Shown here: positions 53,435 through 62,376 of the stretch, piece after piece | How the letters are laid out: the number at the start of each line of letters is the position of its first letter | How positions within the stretch are numbered: position 1 is the first letter of the stretch | DNA from: Candidatus Siliceabacter maunaloa | Lineage (GTDB): Bacteria > Actinomycetota > Thermoleophilia > Solirubrobacterales > Solirubrobacteraceae | DNA: 62,787 nt | NCBI GenBank assembly: GCA_024330185.1 | Contig: JANDLV010000019.1 | Span: forward strand, 1-62,787 | Direction of reading: 5' to 3' | The notes under the pieces: model-generated | What the model saw: only the letters and a program-made list of their open reading frames with translations | What the model was told of the DNA's origin: nothing | Database searches by the model: none | Program-made: the position numbers and the translations under genes

Positions 53435-54789
53435 TCGACGGGCACCAGCATCGCGCCCTGCGCCCCGTCGCGCACCTCCCATCCGCGGGTACGCAGCTCG
53501 TCGCGCAGCGCGTCGGCGGCCGCGAAGTCGCGGGCGCCGCGTGCGGCCTGGCGACGTTCGACCAGCGCGTGGTCCTCGGGCCCCGGCTCCCGGACGGCCG
53601 CGTCGAGCAGTCGCTCTAGGGCGAGCACGTCGAGCATCTGCGCCAGGTGGGAGCGGCCCACGCCCTCCCCGCGGCGGTTGGCCTCGCGCACCCACTCGAA
53701 GAGGTGGCCCAGCGCCGCGGCGGTGTTGAAGTCCTCGGCCAGGGCGTCCAGGAACGCGTCGCGATGGCCGGCCATGTCGGCGGGTGAGTCGCCGTCGACC
53801 AGGCGCCGGCCCGCGTCGCGCACGCGCTCCACCCGCGCTGCGGCCTCCTCCAGGGCGCGGTCGTCGAACTCCACCGGCTGGCGGTAGTGCGCGCCCACGA
53901 AGAACATGATCAGCGTGTCGCGCCCCCACCGCTCCAGGACGCCGTGCAGCGGCGCCACGTTGCCGATGCTCTTGGCCATCTTGTCGCGCCCGAGCTGGAG
54001 CATCCCGTTGTGCATCCAGATGTCGGCCAGCTCACGTCCGCGCGCGCAACGCGTCTGGGCGGCCTCGTTCTCGTGGTGGGGGAAGACCAGGTCGCTGCCC
54101 CCACCGTGGATCTCGAACTCCAGCCCGAGCAGCTCCTCGGCCATGGCCGAGCACTCGATGTGCCACCCGGGTCGCCCGCGGCCCCACGGCGCGTCCCAGG
54201 CGGTGTCCTCCCCCTCCTTGTGTGCCTTCCACAGCGCGAAGTCCAGCGGATGCTCCTTGCGCTGTGTGCCCTCCAGCCCCTCGCCCTGGTCCATCGCGTC
54301 CAGCTCGCGGTGCGACAGCCACCCGTAGCGGGCGTCGGAGCGCACGCGGAAGAACACGTCGCCCTGCACCGCGTAGGCGTGCCCGCGCTCGATCAGCTCA
54401 CCGGTCAGCTCGACGATGCGCTCGATCGTCTCCGAGGCCAGCGGCTCGTGGTCGGGGCGTCCGAGCCCGAGGCCGTCGGTGTCGGCCACGTAGGCGGCGG
54501 TCATCTCGCGGGCCAGGTCCGCGCTGGGCATCGGAGGATCGGCCCGGGCCGCGGCGTCGTAGATCTTGTCGTTGACGTCGGTCACGTTGGCCACCAGCGT
54601 CACCTCGTGGCCCTCCCGGCGCAGGAAGCGCGCCAGCAGCGCGAAGGTCACGAACGGCCGCGCGTTGCCCACGTGGATGCGCCCGTAGACGGTCGGCCCG
54701 CACGCGTAGATGCCCACGCGCCGCCCGTCGCGGGGGCGCAGCTCGCGCAGAGCGCCGGTGGCGGTGTCGTGCAGGCGGACGGGGCGCAC
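53431..54789 (-). CDS. cysS: cysteinyl-tRNA synthetase
   Basis: 452-residue class I synthetase: zinc ligand Cys in CGPTVYG, HIGH-like HVGNARPF, zinc-site CSAMAEELLG and HHENEAAQ, and KMSKS-like KMAKSIGN. It charges tRNA-Cys and needs zinc, so it is a zinc consumer outside the island. GTG 54789 is used; no ATG is better placed. Confidence 0.94.
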   Translation of the reverse strand: MRPVRLHDTATGALRELRPRDGRRVGIYACGPTVYGRIHVGNARPFVTFALLARFLRREGHEVTLVANVTDVNDKIYDAAARADPPMPSADLAREMTAAYVADTDGLGLGRPDHEPLASETIERIVELTGELIERGHAYAVQGDVFFRVRSDARYGWLSHRELDAMDQGEGLEGTQRKEHPLDFALWKAHKEGEDTAWDAPWGRGRPGWHIECSAMAEELLGLEFEIHGGGSDLVFPHHENEAAQTRCARGRELADIWMHNGMLQLGRDKMAKSIGNVAPLHGVLERWGRDTLIMFFVGAHYRQPVEFDDRALEEAAARVERVRDAGRRLVDGDSPADMAGHRDAFLDALAEDFNTAAALGHLFEWVREANRRGEGVGRSHLAQMLDVLALERLLDAAVREPGPEDHALVERRQAARGARDFAAADALRDELRTRGWEVRDGAQGAMLVPVE

Positions 54790-54873
54790 GCCCGCCAACG
54801 TAGCGGTCGGCTTCGTACGAACGAGGGCGTTCGGTGGTGCAGCGCTTCCGTCTTGTGGACCTGTATTCTGTCC

Positions 54874-56127
54874 ATGGACATGAGGTCGAACGGCGGGCAC
54901 GGACGCAGGCGGGCCGCGGTTGAGCAGGCCTTCCGCACGCTCCCCGAGCGCTACCTGGGCGCCGAGGCGCACTTCGACGCGACCTACCAGATCCGCTTGG
55001 GCGACCTCGGCCAGACCTGGGAGGTGCGGTGCACCCCGGGCCACGCCCGGGTGCACCCCAACGCGACGGCCCGGCGGCCCGACGTGGTCATCGGCACCGA
55101 TGCGCAGACGTGGCTCGATCTCCGCGAGGGTCGCCTCTCTGGCATCGAGGCCTTCTCCAGCCGGCGCCTGTACATCACCGGCGAGCTGGATCTCGCCGTG
55201 GCCTTCGAGGGCCTGTTCGAGCTCCCCGGCCACCGCCCGCCGTTGCTGCGCATGCGGATGATCGACGTCGGCGACACCAAGGTCTCCACCCTGACCATGG
55301 GAGAGGGCCCCGACGTGCTGCTCATCCACGGGCTGGGCGGCGCCAAGAGCTCGTTCCTGGACGCCGCGGCGGCCCTGAGCGCCGACTTCCGCGTGCACGC
55401 CCTCGACCTGCCGGGGTTCGGCTCCTCGGGCAAGCCGCTGCGCGCGCCCTACGACGCGGCGTGGTTCGCCGACGTCGTGCTGCGCACGATGGACGCCCTG
55501 GGGGTGCGCCGCGCCCACATCGCCGGCAACTCCATGGGTGGCCGAGTCGCCCTTGAGGTCGGGCTCTGCGCACCCGAGCGCGTCGGCGGGCTGGTCCTGC
55601 TGTGTCCGGGCGTGGCCTTCATCAAGCGCGGGCTGCACCCCATCGTGCGCCTGCTGCGCCCCGAGCTCGGCCTCCTCCCCCACCGCTTCACGCGCGGGAT
55701 GGTGGAGGGCCAGCTCTGGAGCCTGTTCGCCGACCCCGACGCGATCGACCCCGAGATCGCCGACGTGATCGTCACCGAGTTCCAGCGCATCTACGCCAGC
55801 GCCGGCGGGCGCCTGGCCTTCCTCGCCGCGGCGCGCAACCTCTACCTCGAAGCGCCGTTCGGACGCAACGGCTTCTACCCGCGCCTGAGCGAGATCCAGG
55901 CCCCGGCGCTGTTCGTCTGGGGCACTGACGACACGCTCATCCCGGCCACCTTCGCGCGCCACGTCCGCCGCTGGCTGCCCGACGCCGACCAGATCGTCCT
56001 GGAGGGGTGCGGCCACGTGCCCCAGGTGGAGCGCGCGGACCAGACGGCGGGGATCATGCGCCGCTTCTTCCGCCGGGCCGACGCGCTGAGCGCCACGGCG
56101 GACGCCGCCCCCGGGCGCGCGGCGTAG
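54874..56127 (+). CDS. SCP2-like domain fused to alpha/beta hydrolase
   Basis: 417-residue fusion. Residues ~15-115 look like an SCP2 sterol/lipid-carrier domain (QIRLGDLGQTWEVR...LYITGELDLAVAFEG). The rest is an alpha/beta hydrolase with oxyanion HGLGGAKSS, nucleophile Ser in GNSMGG, Asp in WGTDDTLIP and His in GCGHVPQVE. It would bind a lipid and hydrolyse an ester. ATG 54874 is used; 54880 is also possible. It leads a lipid operon with the acyltransferase (9 nt) and SRPBCC gene. Confidence 0.88.
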   Translation: MDMRSNGGHGRRRAAVEQAFRTLPERYLGAEAHFDATYQIRLGDLGQTWEVRCTPGHARVHPNATARRPDVVIGTDAQTWLDLREGRLSGIEAFSSRRLYITGELDLAVAFEGLFELPGHRPPLLRMRMIDVGDTKVSTLTMGEGPDVLLIHGLGGAKSSFLDAAAALSADFRVHALDLPGFGSSGKPLRAPYDAAWFADVVLRTMDALGVRRAHIAGNSMGGRVALEVGLCAPERVGGLVLLCPGVAFIKRGLHPIVRLLRPELGLLPHRFTRGMVEGQLWSLFADPDAIDPEIADVIVTEFQRIYASAGGRLAFLAAARNLYLEAPFGRNGFYPRLSEIQAPALFVWGTDDTLIPATFARHVRRWLPDADQIVLEGCGHVPQVERADQTAGIMRRFFRRADALSATADAAPGRAA

Positions 56128-56136
56128 GCTCTCCTG

Positions 56137-57111
56137 ATGCAGGAGGGCCTCACCGCGCACCCGGCGGGTCGCAACGGTCGCGCCGAGCACCCGCCCACGC
56201 CTCCGGGCGACGGTGCCGCGAGCCGCACAAGCGGCCTGGGCGCCGCCGGCCTGGGCGCCGCGCGGCTGCTCGAGCGCGCAGCGCGCTCCGTAGCCGGCAC
56301 AGTGGTCTCCCGTGCCCCCAGGGCCGATCTCGACGAGCGCGATCCCGACTACATCCGCGAGCACCTACCGTTGCTGTGGCTGGCCTGCAGCCTGTGGTAT
56401 CGCGGCGAGGTGCGCGGGCTGGGCAACGTCCCCGAGGAGGGGCCGGTGCTCCTGGTGGGAAACCACTCCGGGGGCAACATGACCCCCGACACGGTGGTCT
56501 TCACGCTCGCCTTCTCCACACACTTCGGCGTAGAGCGGCGCTTTCACCAGCTTGCCCACAACCTCGTCGTGTCCATGCCCTTCCTGTCCTTCCTGCGCAA
56601 GTACGGCATGGTGGCCGCCTCGCCCGAGAACGCCGAGCGGGGGCTGGCCGCGGGCGCCGCCGTTCTCGTCTACCCGGGTGGCGACCGGGAGGTCCACCGT
56701 CCGAGCTGGCAGGGCGACCGCATCGACTTCGGCTGGCGCAAGGGCTGGGTGCGCCTGGCGATGGACCACGACGTGCCCATCGTCCCCGTGGTGTCCATCG
56801 GCGGGCAGGAGACCGCCCTGTTCGTCACCCGTGGGGAGCGCATCGCCAGCGCGCTCATGCTCGACAGGCTCTTTCGCCTCAAGGTGCTGCCCGTCTCGAT
56901 CGGCCTGCCCTGGGTGCTCAACGTCGGCGACCTGCTCGGCCACATCCCCCTGCCCGCCAAGATCACCGTGGAGGCCCTGCCGGCCATTCACCTGCGCGAG
57001 GAGTTCGGCGCCGACCCCGACCTCGACGAGGTCTACGCCTACGTGACCCGGCTGATGCAGGACACCCTCGACGCACTGGCCGCCGAGCGGCGCCTGCCGG
57101 TGCTGGGATGA
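56137..57111 (+). CDS. glycerolipid acyltransferase (PlsC/DGAT2-like)
   Basis: 324-residue acyltransferase with a hydrophobic segment near 78-90 (PLLWLACSLWYRG), the HX4-5D-type site VGNHSGGNMTPD, and VLVYPGGDREVHRPSW in place of FPEGTR, as in the plant-type ester/DGAT2-like branch. It probably acylates a glycerolipid or fatty alcohol acceptor. The stop overlaps the next start (ATGA). Confidence 0.88.
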   Translation: MQEGLTAHPAGRNGRAEHPPTPPGDGAASRTSGLGAAGLGAARLLERAARSVAGTVVSRAPRADLDERDPDYIREHLPLLWLACSLWYRGEVRGLGNVPEEGPVLLVGNHSGGNMTPDTVVFTLAFSTHFGVERRFHQLAHNLVVSMPFLSFLRKYGMVAASPENAERGLAAGAAVLVYPGGDREVHRPSWQGDRIDFGWRKGWVRLAMDHDVPIVPVVSIGGQETALFVTRGERIASALMLDRLFRLKVLPVSIGLPWVLNVGDLLGHIPLPAKITVEALPAIHLREEFGADPDLDEVYAYVTRLMQDTLDALAAERRLPVLG

Positions 57112-57608
57112 GGACCGTGGAGGCCATCGACGTGTCCGCGCCGGCCCAGGCGGTGTGGAGGGTCATCGCCGACCCCCAGAGCTACCTCCACGTCATGGCC
57201 GGGATCACGCGCTGGGAGGTCAGCGGCGAGCAGCGCCGAGGCGTCGGCGCCCGCTACAAGATGCTCATGCGCGTGCGCTCGGCGGACATCGGCGGGCTGA
57301 TCGAGATCGTCGAGTGGGACGAGCCCACCGAGCTGGCCTGGACGTCGGTCACGGGGCTGGACCAGCGCGGGCGCTGGCGCCTGCGCGAGCGCGTGACACC
57401 GTCCCACCCACCGCGCACCCACGTCGAGCTGCGCCTTAGCTACGGCGTCGCCGGCTCAGGCCTCCCCGGCTGGCTGGCCGAGCACCTCGCCGCGCCCACG
57501 GTGGCCGGCCACCTGCGCACCTCCCTGCGCCAGCTCAAGCGCCGCGTGGAGCACGAGCAGCTCCGCACCGCCGCATCCGCCCGCCGCGAGGCCCGAGCGG
57601 CGACCTGA
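57108..57608 (+). CDS. SRPBCC/polyketide cyclase-like lipid-binding protein
   Basis: 166-residue START/SRPBCC-fold protein: VEAIDVSAPAQAVWRVIADP is the usual opening and the C-terminal helix LAAPTVAGHLRTSLRQLKRR closes the pocket. It presumably binds a hydrophobic molecule handled by the neighbouring hydrolase and acyltransferase. Its start overlaps as ATGA. It is the last gene before the change in base composition. Confidence 0.88.
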   Translation: MRTVEAIDVSAPAQAVWRVIADPQSYLHVMAGITRWEVSGEQRRGVGARYKMLMRVRSADIGGLIEIVEWDEPTELAWTSVTGLDQRGRWRLRERVTPSHPPRTHVELRLSYGVAGSGLPGWLAEHLAAPTVAGHLRTSLRQLKRRVEHEQLRTAASARREARAAT

Positions 57609-57639
57609 GCTGCCGTCCTCCTGCTGTGAGCATCCCCAG

Positions 57640-57677
57640 GGTCCCTTCTCGATCGATAGGTCCCTTCTCGATCGATC
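57640..57677 (+). repeat. 19-bp tandem repeat
   Basis: Two head-to-tail copies of GGTCCCTTCTCGATCGAT plus one base (57640-57658, 57659-57677), each ending in the palindrome TCGATCGA. They lie 31 bp after the SRPBCC gene, at the edge of the compositionally different region; a possible attachment or insertion scar. Confidence 0.7.
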
Positions 57678-57755
57678 ATGGCATCAGCACGCCCTGAGGG
57701 GACCCCGACGAAACCGCCCACGCTGTCACGCCAAGGCCGCTAATGCATCACAACA

Positions 57756-58214
57756 CTAGATCAGACCTCTGCGAGAGAGGTCACGGGCGAGGCAACCTCT
57801 GGGGCTCTTGGGGATTCGCCAGTGCCATGGCGACGCGGCATGGGCGCTGTCCGCATCAGCGCTTCCGTGAAAGGGATGGTTGGCTCGGACGGTCGCGGCC
57901 GTAAACCTCGCGTCGAGAGGGGCGATCCATTGCGACAGCTTCTCCGCAATTTCGTCCGGCGAGGCCTCGATCACCGTCTGTAGGAGCTTGCGTGCATACA
58001 AATCATTCGCGTACTCCTCGACCATCATGTGCTCCGGATACGCCCCCTCCTCGATGGCCTGTACGAGCGACCACCACTCTTGCATCAAGAACCCAGCGGT
58101 CACGAAGTCGGCCCAGCCGCGCTCAGCCTTCTCGTCCGCAACGATACTCTCGACGACAGCGGCCCCATTCGCGCCAAGAACTGTGAGGGGCGTATCCGGC
58201 TCTAAGGGGCGCAC
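57756..58214 (-). CDS. hypothetical protein of the right-end region
   Basis: Unrecognised 152-residue soluble protein, helical in character (TAGFLMQEWWSLVQAIEEG, ANDLYARKLLQTVIEASPDE). Composition is less GC-rich than the core genes. Reading-frame quality is good up to ~residue 115, and the C-terminus is Arg/Ser-rich and may be non-native. Confidence 0.55.
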   Translation of the reverse strand: MRPLEPDTPLTVLGANGAAVVESIVADEKAERGWADFVTAGFLMQEWWSLVQAIEEGAYPEHMMVEEYANDLYARKLLQTVIEASPDEIAEKLSQWIAPLDARFTAATVRANHPFHGSADADSAHAASPWHWRIPKSPRGCLARDLSRRGLI

Positions 58215-58687
58215 TACGCCGAGCCCAGCTCAGGCCCGCACTGGCCGTCGTTGCCAGCCCGTCGCGACGGTGGTTCCACGGAGGGCTCCGTTGTCTTCAA
58301 CCAGTCGATGCGCTAGCTGGTTGAAAGTCAACTCGCGACGGTCGGGACTTTGGCGATCGGTCACGGCTTCGCCAGCCAAATCCTTGTCCCTAGAGCGGCG
58401 AGCTGTTCCTGCCATTCCTCGATAGCGACGCCGCGTCTTCCAAGAGGTCTCGTCGCGGGAGTGCTCGGACGTACTCGTCACCGTTTCCGTCGTAGCCGCG
58501 GACTCGACCACCGTCAACGAGGCAGCGCTACGCATGGAAAGATGGAAAGACCTTCGGTAGCCACCCATACCGTACTGATCGTACGCAGCATTCCCGAGTA
58601 AGTAGGGGGTCCGAGTAAGCCGAGGGTGATTCGCTGCGCGTGGGCGACAGGCCCTTCCGACCAGTCTCGTAGGCCGGCTCCCCCTAA

Positions 58688-58733
58688 CGCATCCGCGTGG
58701 GCATTCTGAGTTGAGAATGCACACGTAGATGCG
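58688..58733. repeat. 46-nt imperfect hairpin, copy 1
   Basis: Arms CGCATC-GCGTG-GCATTCT and AGAATGC-CACGT-GATGCG (single mismatches between blocks) around the loop GAGTTG. It is a direct repeat of 58850-58895 and flanks a 116-nt transposase fragment. Confidence 0.7.
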
Positions 58734-58849
58734 ACCCCTGCGGGCCGGCGCTCCCTCCAGCCCGCCGAGGAAGGCCTCCCAGTCGGGCTGGGACTTGCTC
58801 GTGAACGCCTCCAGGCGCCACAGCGGCGCCCGCCCCGCCGGACGACTAA
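58734..58849 (-). mobile_element. transposase fragment between hairpins
   Basis: On the minus strand this 116-nt piece encodes LWRLEAFTSKSQPDWEAFL and GGLEGAPAR, a segment I associate with IS256/IS1249-like (mutator-type) transposases. It is only ~30 codons; the rest of the transposase is absent. The 58215-58909 interval holds no other convincing gene. Confidence 0.5.
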
Positions 58850-58895
58850 CGCATCCGCGTGTGCAATCTGAAACCAGAATGCCCACGTCGATGCG
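58850..58895. repeat. 46-nt imperfect hairpin, copy 2
   Basis: Same length and orientation as copy 1, with arms CGCATC-GCGTG-GCAATCT and AGAATGC-CACGT-GATGCG and loop GAAACC. Most changes fall in loop or mismatch positions, so the stem is kept. Confidence 0.7.
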
Positions 58896-58909
58896 TTTGG
58901 GGCGCCGGC

Positions 58910-59407
58910 TTAGCTCGTCGTCGACGTCGAGCATTCGTCTTCGAAGTATTGCCGTCCGGCGATTGGCCTGAACATATTTTCAATCCAGTTGGACGGAACA
59001 ACTAAAAACGATTCTCTCACCGGATCCCAAAACAATTCTGAGGCATAGCCGTAGTCATCTATCCGAATACAGTAATTGGGCCCCTCTGTATCGGTTTCCG
59101 CCACGACATGTTCCGCCAACTCGCAGTATCGCGGTTCGGTGAGATCAGGATATTCGGACTTGTGTTTCTCATATTTCTCGGGGCACCTCCCTGGGAGCCA
59201 CTCAGTCTCGTCGGAGCCGCCGCCGCCGAGATTGTGGCCGTCCATGTGGCAGGCGTACGCCGTCCAGCTGCCAGCGGCGACCTCGGCCCCGGCTGGGTTC
59301 TGGGACGTAGTCGGGCACAAGTGTTCGCCCTGCCCGACTCCCGCTGGCACTACAAACACGAGTAGAGCTGCCAGCAGCGCTGACAGAAGCAGCCTCTTGG
59401 TGGGCAT
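58910..59407 (-). CDS. secreted Cys-rich hypothetical protein
   Basis: 165-residue exported protein. Signal peptide LLLSALLAALLVFVVPAG is followed by a mature part with seven Cys (in HLCPTTSQ, AYACHMDGH, PGRCPEKY, RYCELAEH, NYCIRIDDYG, DECSTS and others), suggesting disulfides. AAGGGAAG precedes ATG 59407. No known family. The gene is less GC-rich than the core. Confidence 0.72.
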   Translation of the reverse strand: MPTKRLLLSALLAALLVFVVPAGVGQGEHLCPTTSQNPAGAEVAAGSWTAYACHMDGHNLGGGGSDETEWLPGRCPEKYEKHKSEYPDLTEPRYCELAEHVVAETDTEGPNYCIRIDDYGYASELFWDPVRESFLVVPSNWIENMFRPIAGRQYFEDECSTSTTS

Positions 59408-59801
59408 GTGGCTTCCCTTTAGTGAGTGCGCCGGCGCCTCTCCAGTGAGTGCTCGACGCTACTGTTAGCGTCGCGCATACTACAAGGCGGACAGGCGGTT
59501 TGCAAGCCCGCCCGCTGCTGAAAGGGGCTCGCCGGACGGAAACGAAATGCCGCACGATTCGCGATGTGCCCCCACCGATACGACATACGACGCCCGTCAG
59601 GCAAATTTCGCCTCGCTGCACTACACGCTGAGCTCTCGGTCCCCCGACGAAGCGGAGCGCGCCGGCGGGGGCACCTTCGGCCGCCGCATGAGAGCGTCGT
59701 CACGACCGCCATGGGCGGCCCGCGACCCAGCGCACCATGTCCGAGGCGCCACGTACAATCCACTACGTCAAGCCAACCTGTGTCCACCCAAACGGGGTCC
59801 A
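59408..59801. other. 394-nt stretch without a convincing gene
   Basis: Open frames here are short, Arg/Cys/Ser-rich and without ribosome sites on either strand. It separates the divergent Cys-rich and HupE-like genes and must carry both promoters; I see no clear motif. Confidence 0.5.
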
Positions 59802-60413
59802 GTGATACGTCAAATTGTACAAGACGCCTTCATGGTGGCGCACGTTGTTCGTCTTGAGGTTGCGGATTATCTCGAGCTGGGGATCGAGCATATTTTGGGC
59901 GGCCCCGACCACATATTGTTCGTGCTGTCGCTGCTCTTGGCGTTCCAGTCGATACGGAAGGTCCTGCATCTCACGCTCACGTTTACCGCGGCGCACAGCG
60001 TAACGTTGCTGTTGGCGGGCTCCGGGGTGCTGCTTGTGACGTCGCGAATTGTGGAGCCGGTGATCGCTTTCTCAATCGCGTTCATGGCGCTCACCGCCGT
60101 CTTCGCGCCCCAAGGTCGTCTACTGGTGAGGGCCCGCACCAAGGTGGGCATTGTGTTCTTCTTCGGGCTCTTTCACGGGCTCGGGTTTGCCAACGCTCTT
60201 GAGCAGAGCGAGTTGGAGCACAACCTCGTCTTGTCCCTACTCTTGTTCAACGTTGGCGTCGAGTTGGGACTAGCCGGAATCCTCGCTGTGGTGGTGCCGC
60301 TCATTCTCGTGGTCCGGCGCACGGACTGGTACGAGAGCGCTGTCCAGGTGTCGGCGCTGACCATCGGGGCGGTGGGTGTAGCGTGGGGTTTGCAAAGAAT
60401 CGGCTTGGGCTAG
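59802..60413 (+). CDS. HupE/UreJ-2-like membrane protein
   Basis: 203-residue integral membrane protein with about six helices. Family motifs: LGIEHILGGPDHILFVLSLL, FTAAHSVTLLLAG, GLFHGLGFANALEQ and FNVGVELGLAG. Conserved His and Asp in the helices fit nickel/cobalt permease-like HupE/UreJ proteins, though the HupE_UreJ_2 group is uncharacterised. Start is uncertain: GTG 59802 or ATG 59832, neither with a strong ribosome site. Confidence 0.78.
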   Translation: MIRQIVQDAFMVAHVVRLEVADYLELGIEHILGGPDHILFVLSLLLAFQSIRKVLHLTLTFTAAHSVTLLLAGSGVLLVTSRIVEPVIAFSIAFMALTAVFAPQGRLLVRARTKVGIVFFFGLFHGLGFANALEQSELEHNLVLSLLLFNVGVELGLAGILAVVVPLILVVRRTDWYESAVQVSALTIGAVGVAWGLQRIGLG

Positions 60414-60579
60414 CCCGGATCGTGCATCAAGCTGGGGCGGGAGACCGGATGACGTTAGATGTGGTGGCTTTCTGTGATCGGTCGTTCGTGTGGAAGTCAT
60501 CGCAGGGGCGGCGTGATGGTGAGCTTGCAGCAGAGGTAGCGTACGGGTGGAGATCGAAATCCGGCTCACCTTCTATCGA

Positions 60580-61137
60580 TCAATCCTCGCCGTAGAAGTT
60601 CGCGGGAATGGGTCGACATTCGCTTCGGGCGCCCCACGCATCTCGGTCCCGCTCCCGTCGAAGCCGATCGGGCGGTCTCGAGCCAGGGCGGAACTGGCGC
60701 GCACCATCCGTAACTCGCCGGTTGCCGAGCCGTTCACCGATGCGAACTTGTAAGCAGAAGTCAGTCGCTTGGGTTGTCTGTGGGTCGCTGGGGTCGGTTT
60801 GTATCACAGTCACACGTACTGTCTCAGCAGTACGCATCACCGCGACACGCTTGATATCCGCGCCACCGCCCGTGCTGGTCTCGATGCGCATTTCGCTGGT
60901 ATCGGGGCCTGCTTGCACAGTTGCGAACCGGTTGCGAAGCTCGCCGTCCGCTATGTCGGCTGACGTACTGGGGACGGTCACCAGGAGAGCGACCGCGACC
61001 AGCAGCACCGCGCTTCCCCCAATCGCCTCACCCGCCGAGCAACGTTGCAAGGCCGGCCGTGAGCCGTGGCCTTGTCGCAGATCACTCGCAAGTGGGCACC
61101 CGGTCCGTGCCGAACCGTTCAATCGGATGCGTCTCAT
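60580..61137 (-). CDS. exported single-repeat protein of the VGPDTSELR family, member 1
   Basis: 185-residue protein. A hydrophobic export segment (GGSAVLLVAVALLVTVPSTSA) is followed by one copy (60583-60927) of a ~115-residue unit: VQAGPDTSEMR, KRVAVMRT, FCLQVRIGERLGNRRVTD, RRERDRDAW, ECRPIPANFYGED. Each unit holds two Cys. I know no family for it. It lies on the same strand as two related genes that follow toward the window end. Confidence 0.7.
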   Translation of the reverse strand: MRRIRLNGSARTGCPLASDLRQGHGSRPALQRCSAGEAIGGSAVLLVAVALLVTVPSTSADIADGELRNRFATVQAGPDTSEMRIETSTGGGADIKRVAVMRTAETVRVTVIQTDPSDPQTTQATDFCLQVRIGERLGNRRVTDGARQFRPGSRPPDRLRRERDRDAWGARSECRPIPANFYGED

Positions 61138-61324
61138 CGGTCGTCCAGCGGACCGCGCGGCGAACTGGAGCCACCCGCCGACTGCTGTCTAGCCCCTGGA
61201 GGGCCCCGTTCTTCGGTCCACTGACCGTGAAAGCCGAGTAGGTGTAGGACCAGCACGGTACTCGAACCAGTATGTCGCGCGACTGTCGCGTTGGGGCGGC
61301 ACGACGTTACTCATGCTCAGTCAC

Positions 61325-62196
61325 TCAGTCCTCGCCGTAGAAGTTCACCGGCACCGACCGACATCCCGGCTCTGCGGCCCAGGCGCGTGGGTCGCGTTCG
61401 CGGCGAAAGCGCAACGTGCGGAACCCAGGGTCCGAGGCCGCATCGACGATGCGCCTGTCGCCCACCCGCTGCCCGATGCGGATATCCACACAGTGAAAGC
61501 GCGCTCCGGTGGTCTCCGCTACTCCAGGACGGACCGGACTGTTGTCGGTCGCGACGAGCTTGATTTGCACAGATGCTCTCGTGCGACGCACCGCGGCACG
61601 CTTGATCCGATCGGCGGTTCCCGTGATCGCTCCCACGCGCAACTCGCTGGTGTCCGGTCCCACCTGCGCTGTCTCAATGCTCCCCCGTGCTTCTCGTGCG
61701 CCGTCGAAGTTGGCAGGGACGCGACGGCATGCCCCGGGGGCGTTCCACACGCGCGGGTCAGGCTCACGGCGAAGCCGCCGCGGAGGCGGTGCCTCGGCAC
61801 TCAACCAGCGAGCACCGTCGTCGACGACGCGTTGGCCGAGTCGCTCGCCGATACGCACCGTCACGCAGAATGGCGCCGAATCGCGGGGCTCCCCATCCGC
61901 CGGCCTGCTCTCCACGAGGGTGATCCGTACCGCGCTGCTAAAGCGCCGCACGGCGACACGCTCGATCCGAGCGCCCGCTTGCATAGTGCCAGCGATGCGC
62001 AACTCACTTGTGTCGGGACCCACCTGCACAGTGTCGAACGTGCGAGGCGCTCCCGCTCGTGCCCGTGACCGAGTGCGCTTGGCCCCAGCACCGTCGCCAT
62101 CGCCAAGGCGGCGATGCTCAAAACGACGCTGCGCCTGGTGCAGCCACCGCGAACGCGCTGCGAGGCCCTCGCGTTCACGAACCCGCCCGCACACAA
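61325..62196 (-). pseudogene. two-repeat protein of the VGPDTSELR family, member 2, signal peptide out of frame
   Basis: The repeat frame holds two units: copy A (61700-62038, FDTVQVGPDTSELR ... CRRVPANFDG) and copy B (61328-61678, IETAQVGPDTSELR ... VPVNFYGED) joined by a 7-residue linker. A good signal peptide, RRSVVLSIAALAMATVLG, is encoded just upstream from ATG 62196 but in another frame, so one base change near 62045-62090 disconnects it. Read only in the repeat frame, the N-terminus is Arg-rich and unlikely. It may be a decayed gene or an assembly slip. Confidence 0.6.
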
Positions 62197-62329
62197 GTCG
62201 GGACGCCACTCGTGCCGCTCATCGCCGTGTCACCAACGTCAAATCGCTTCGACCTAGTGCAAAAGTGGCTATCGAAATCTGCGTGTAGGATGCGCCATCA
62301 CCTTCACGATTGCACGCCGGAGTCGCGCC

Positions 62330-62353
62330 CACCTGGGCACCTGGGCACCTGGG
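62330..62353. repeat. 8-bp tandem repeat
   Basis: Three copies of CACCTGGG in a row, just downstream of the third repeat-family gene. It is a simple slippage repeat in the spacer. Confidence 0.7.
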
Positions 62354-62376
62354 CACGGTCTGTTACTCACGCTCAC

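Noticed and set aside
57640-57677. CRISPR array start
   Set aside because: Two adjacent 19-bp copies without spacers; no cas genes and no further units.
58350-58601. Short open frame in the spacer left of the hairpins
   Set aside because: Ser/Arg-rich, no ribosome site, no similarity recognised.
60414-60579. Possible start of a transposase (TLDVVAFCDRSFVWKSS)
   Set aside because: Too short and not clearly similar to any transposase; overlaps the end of the repeat gene on the other strand.
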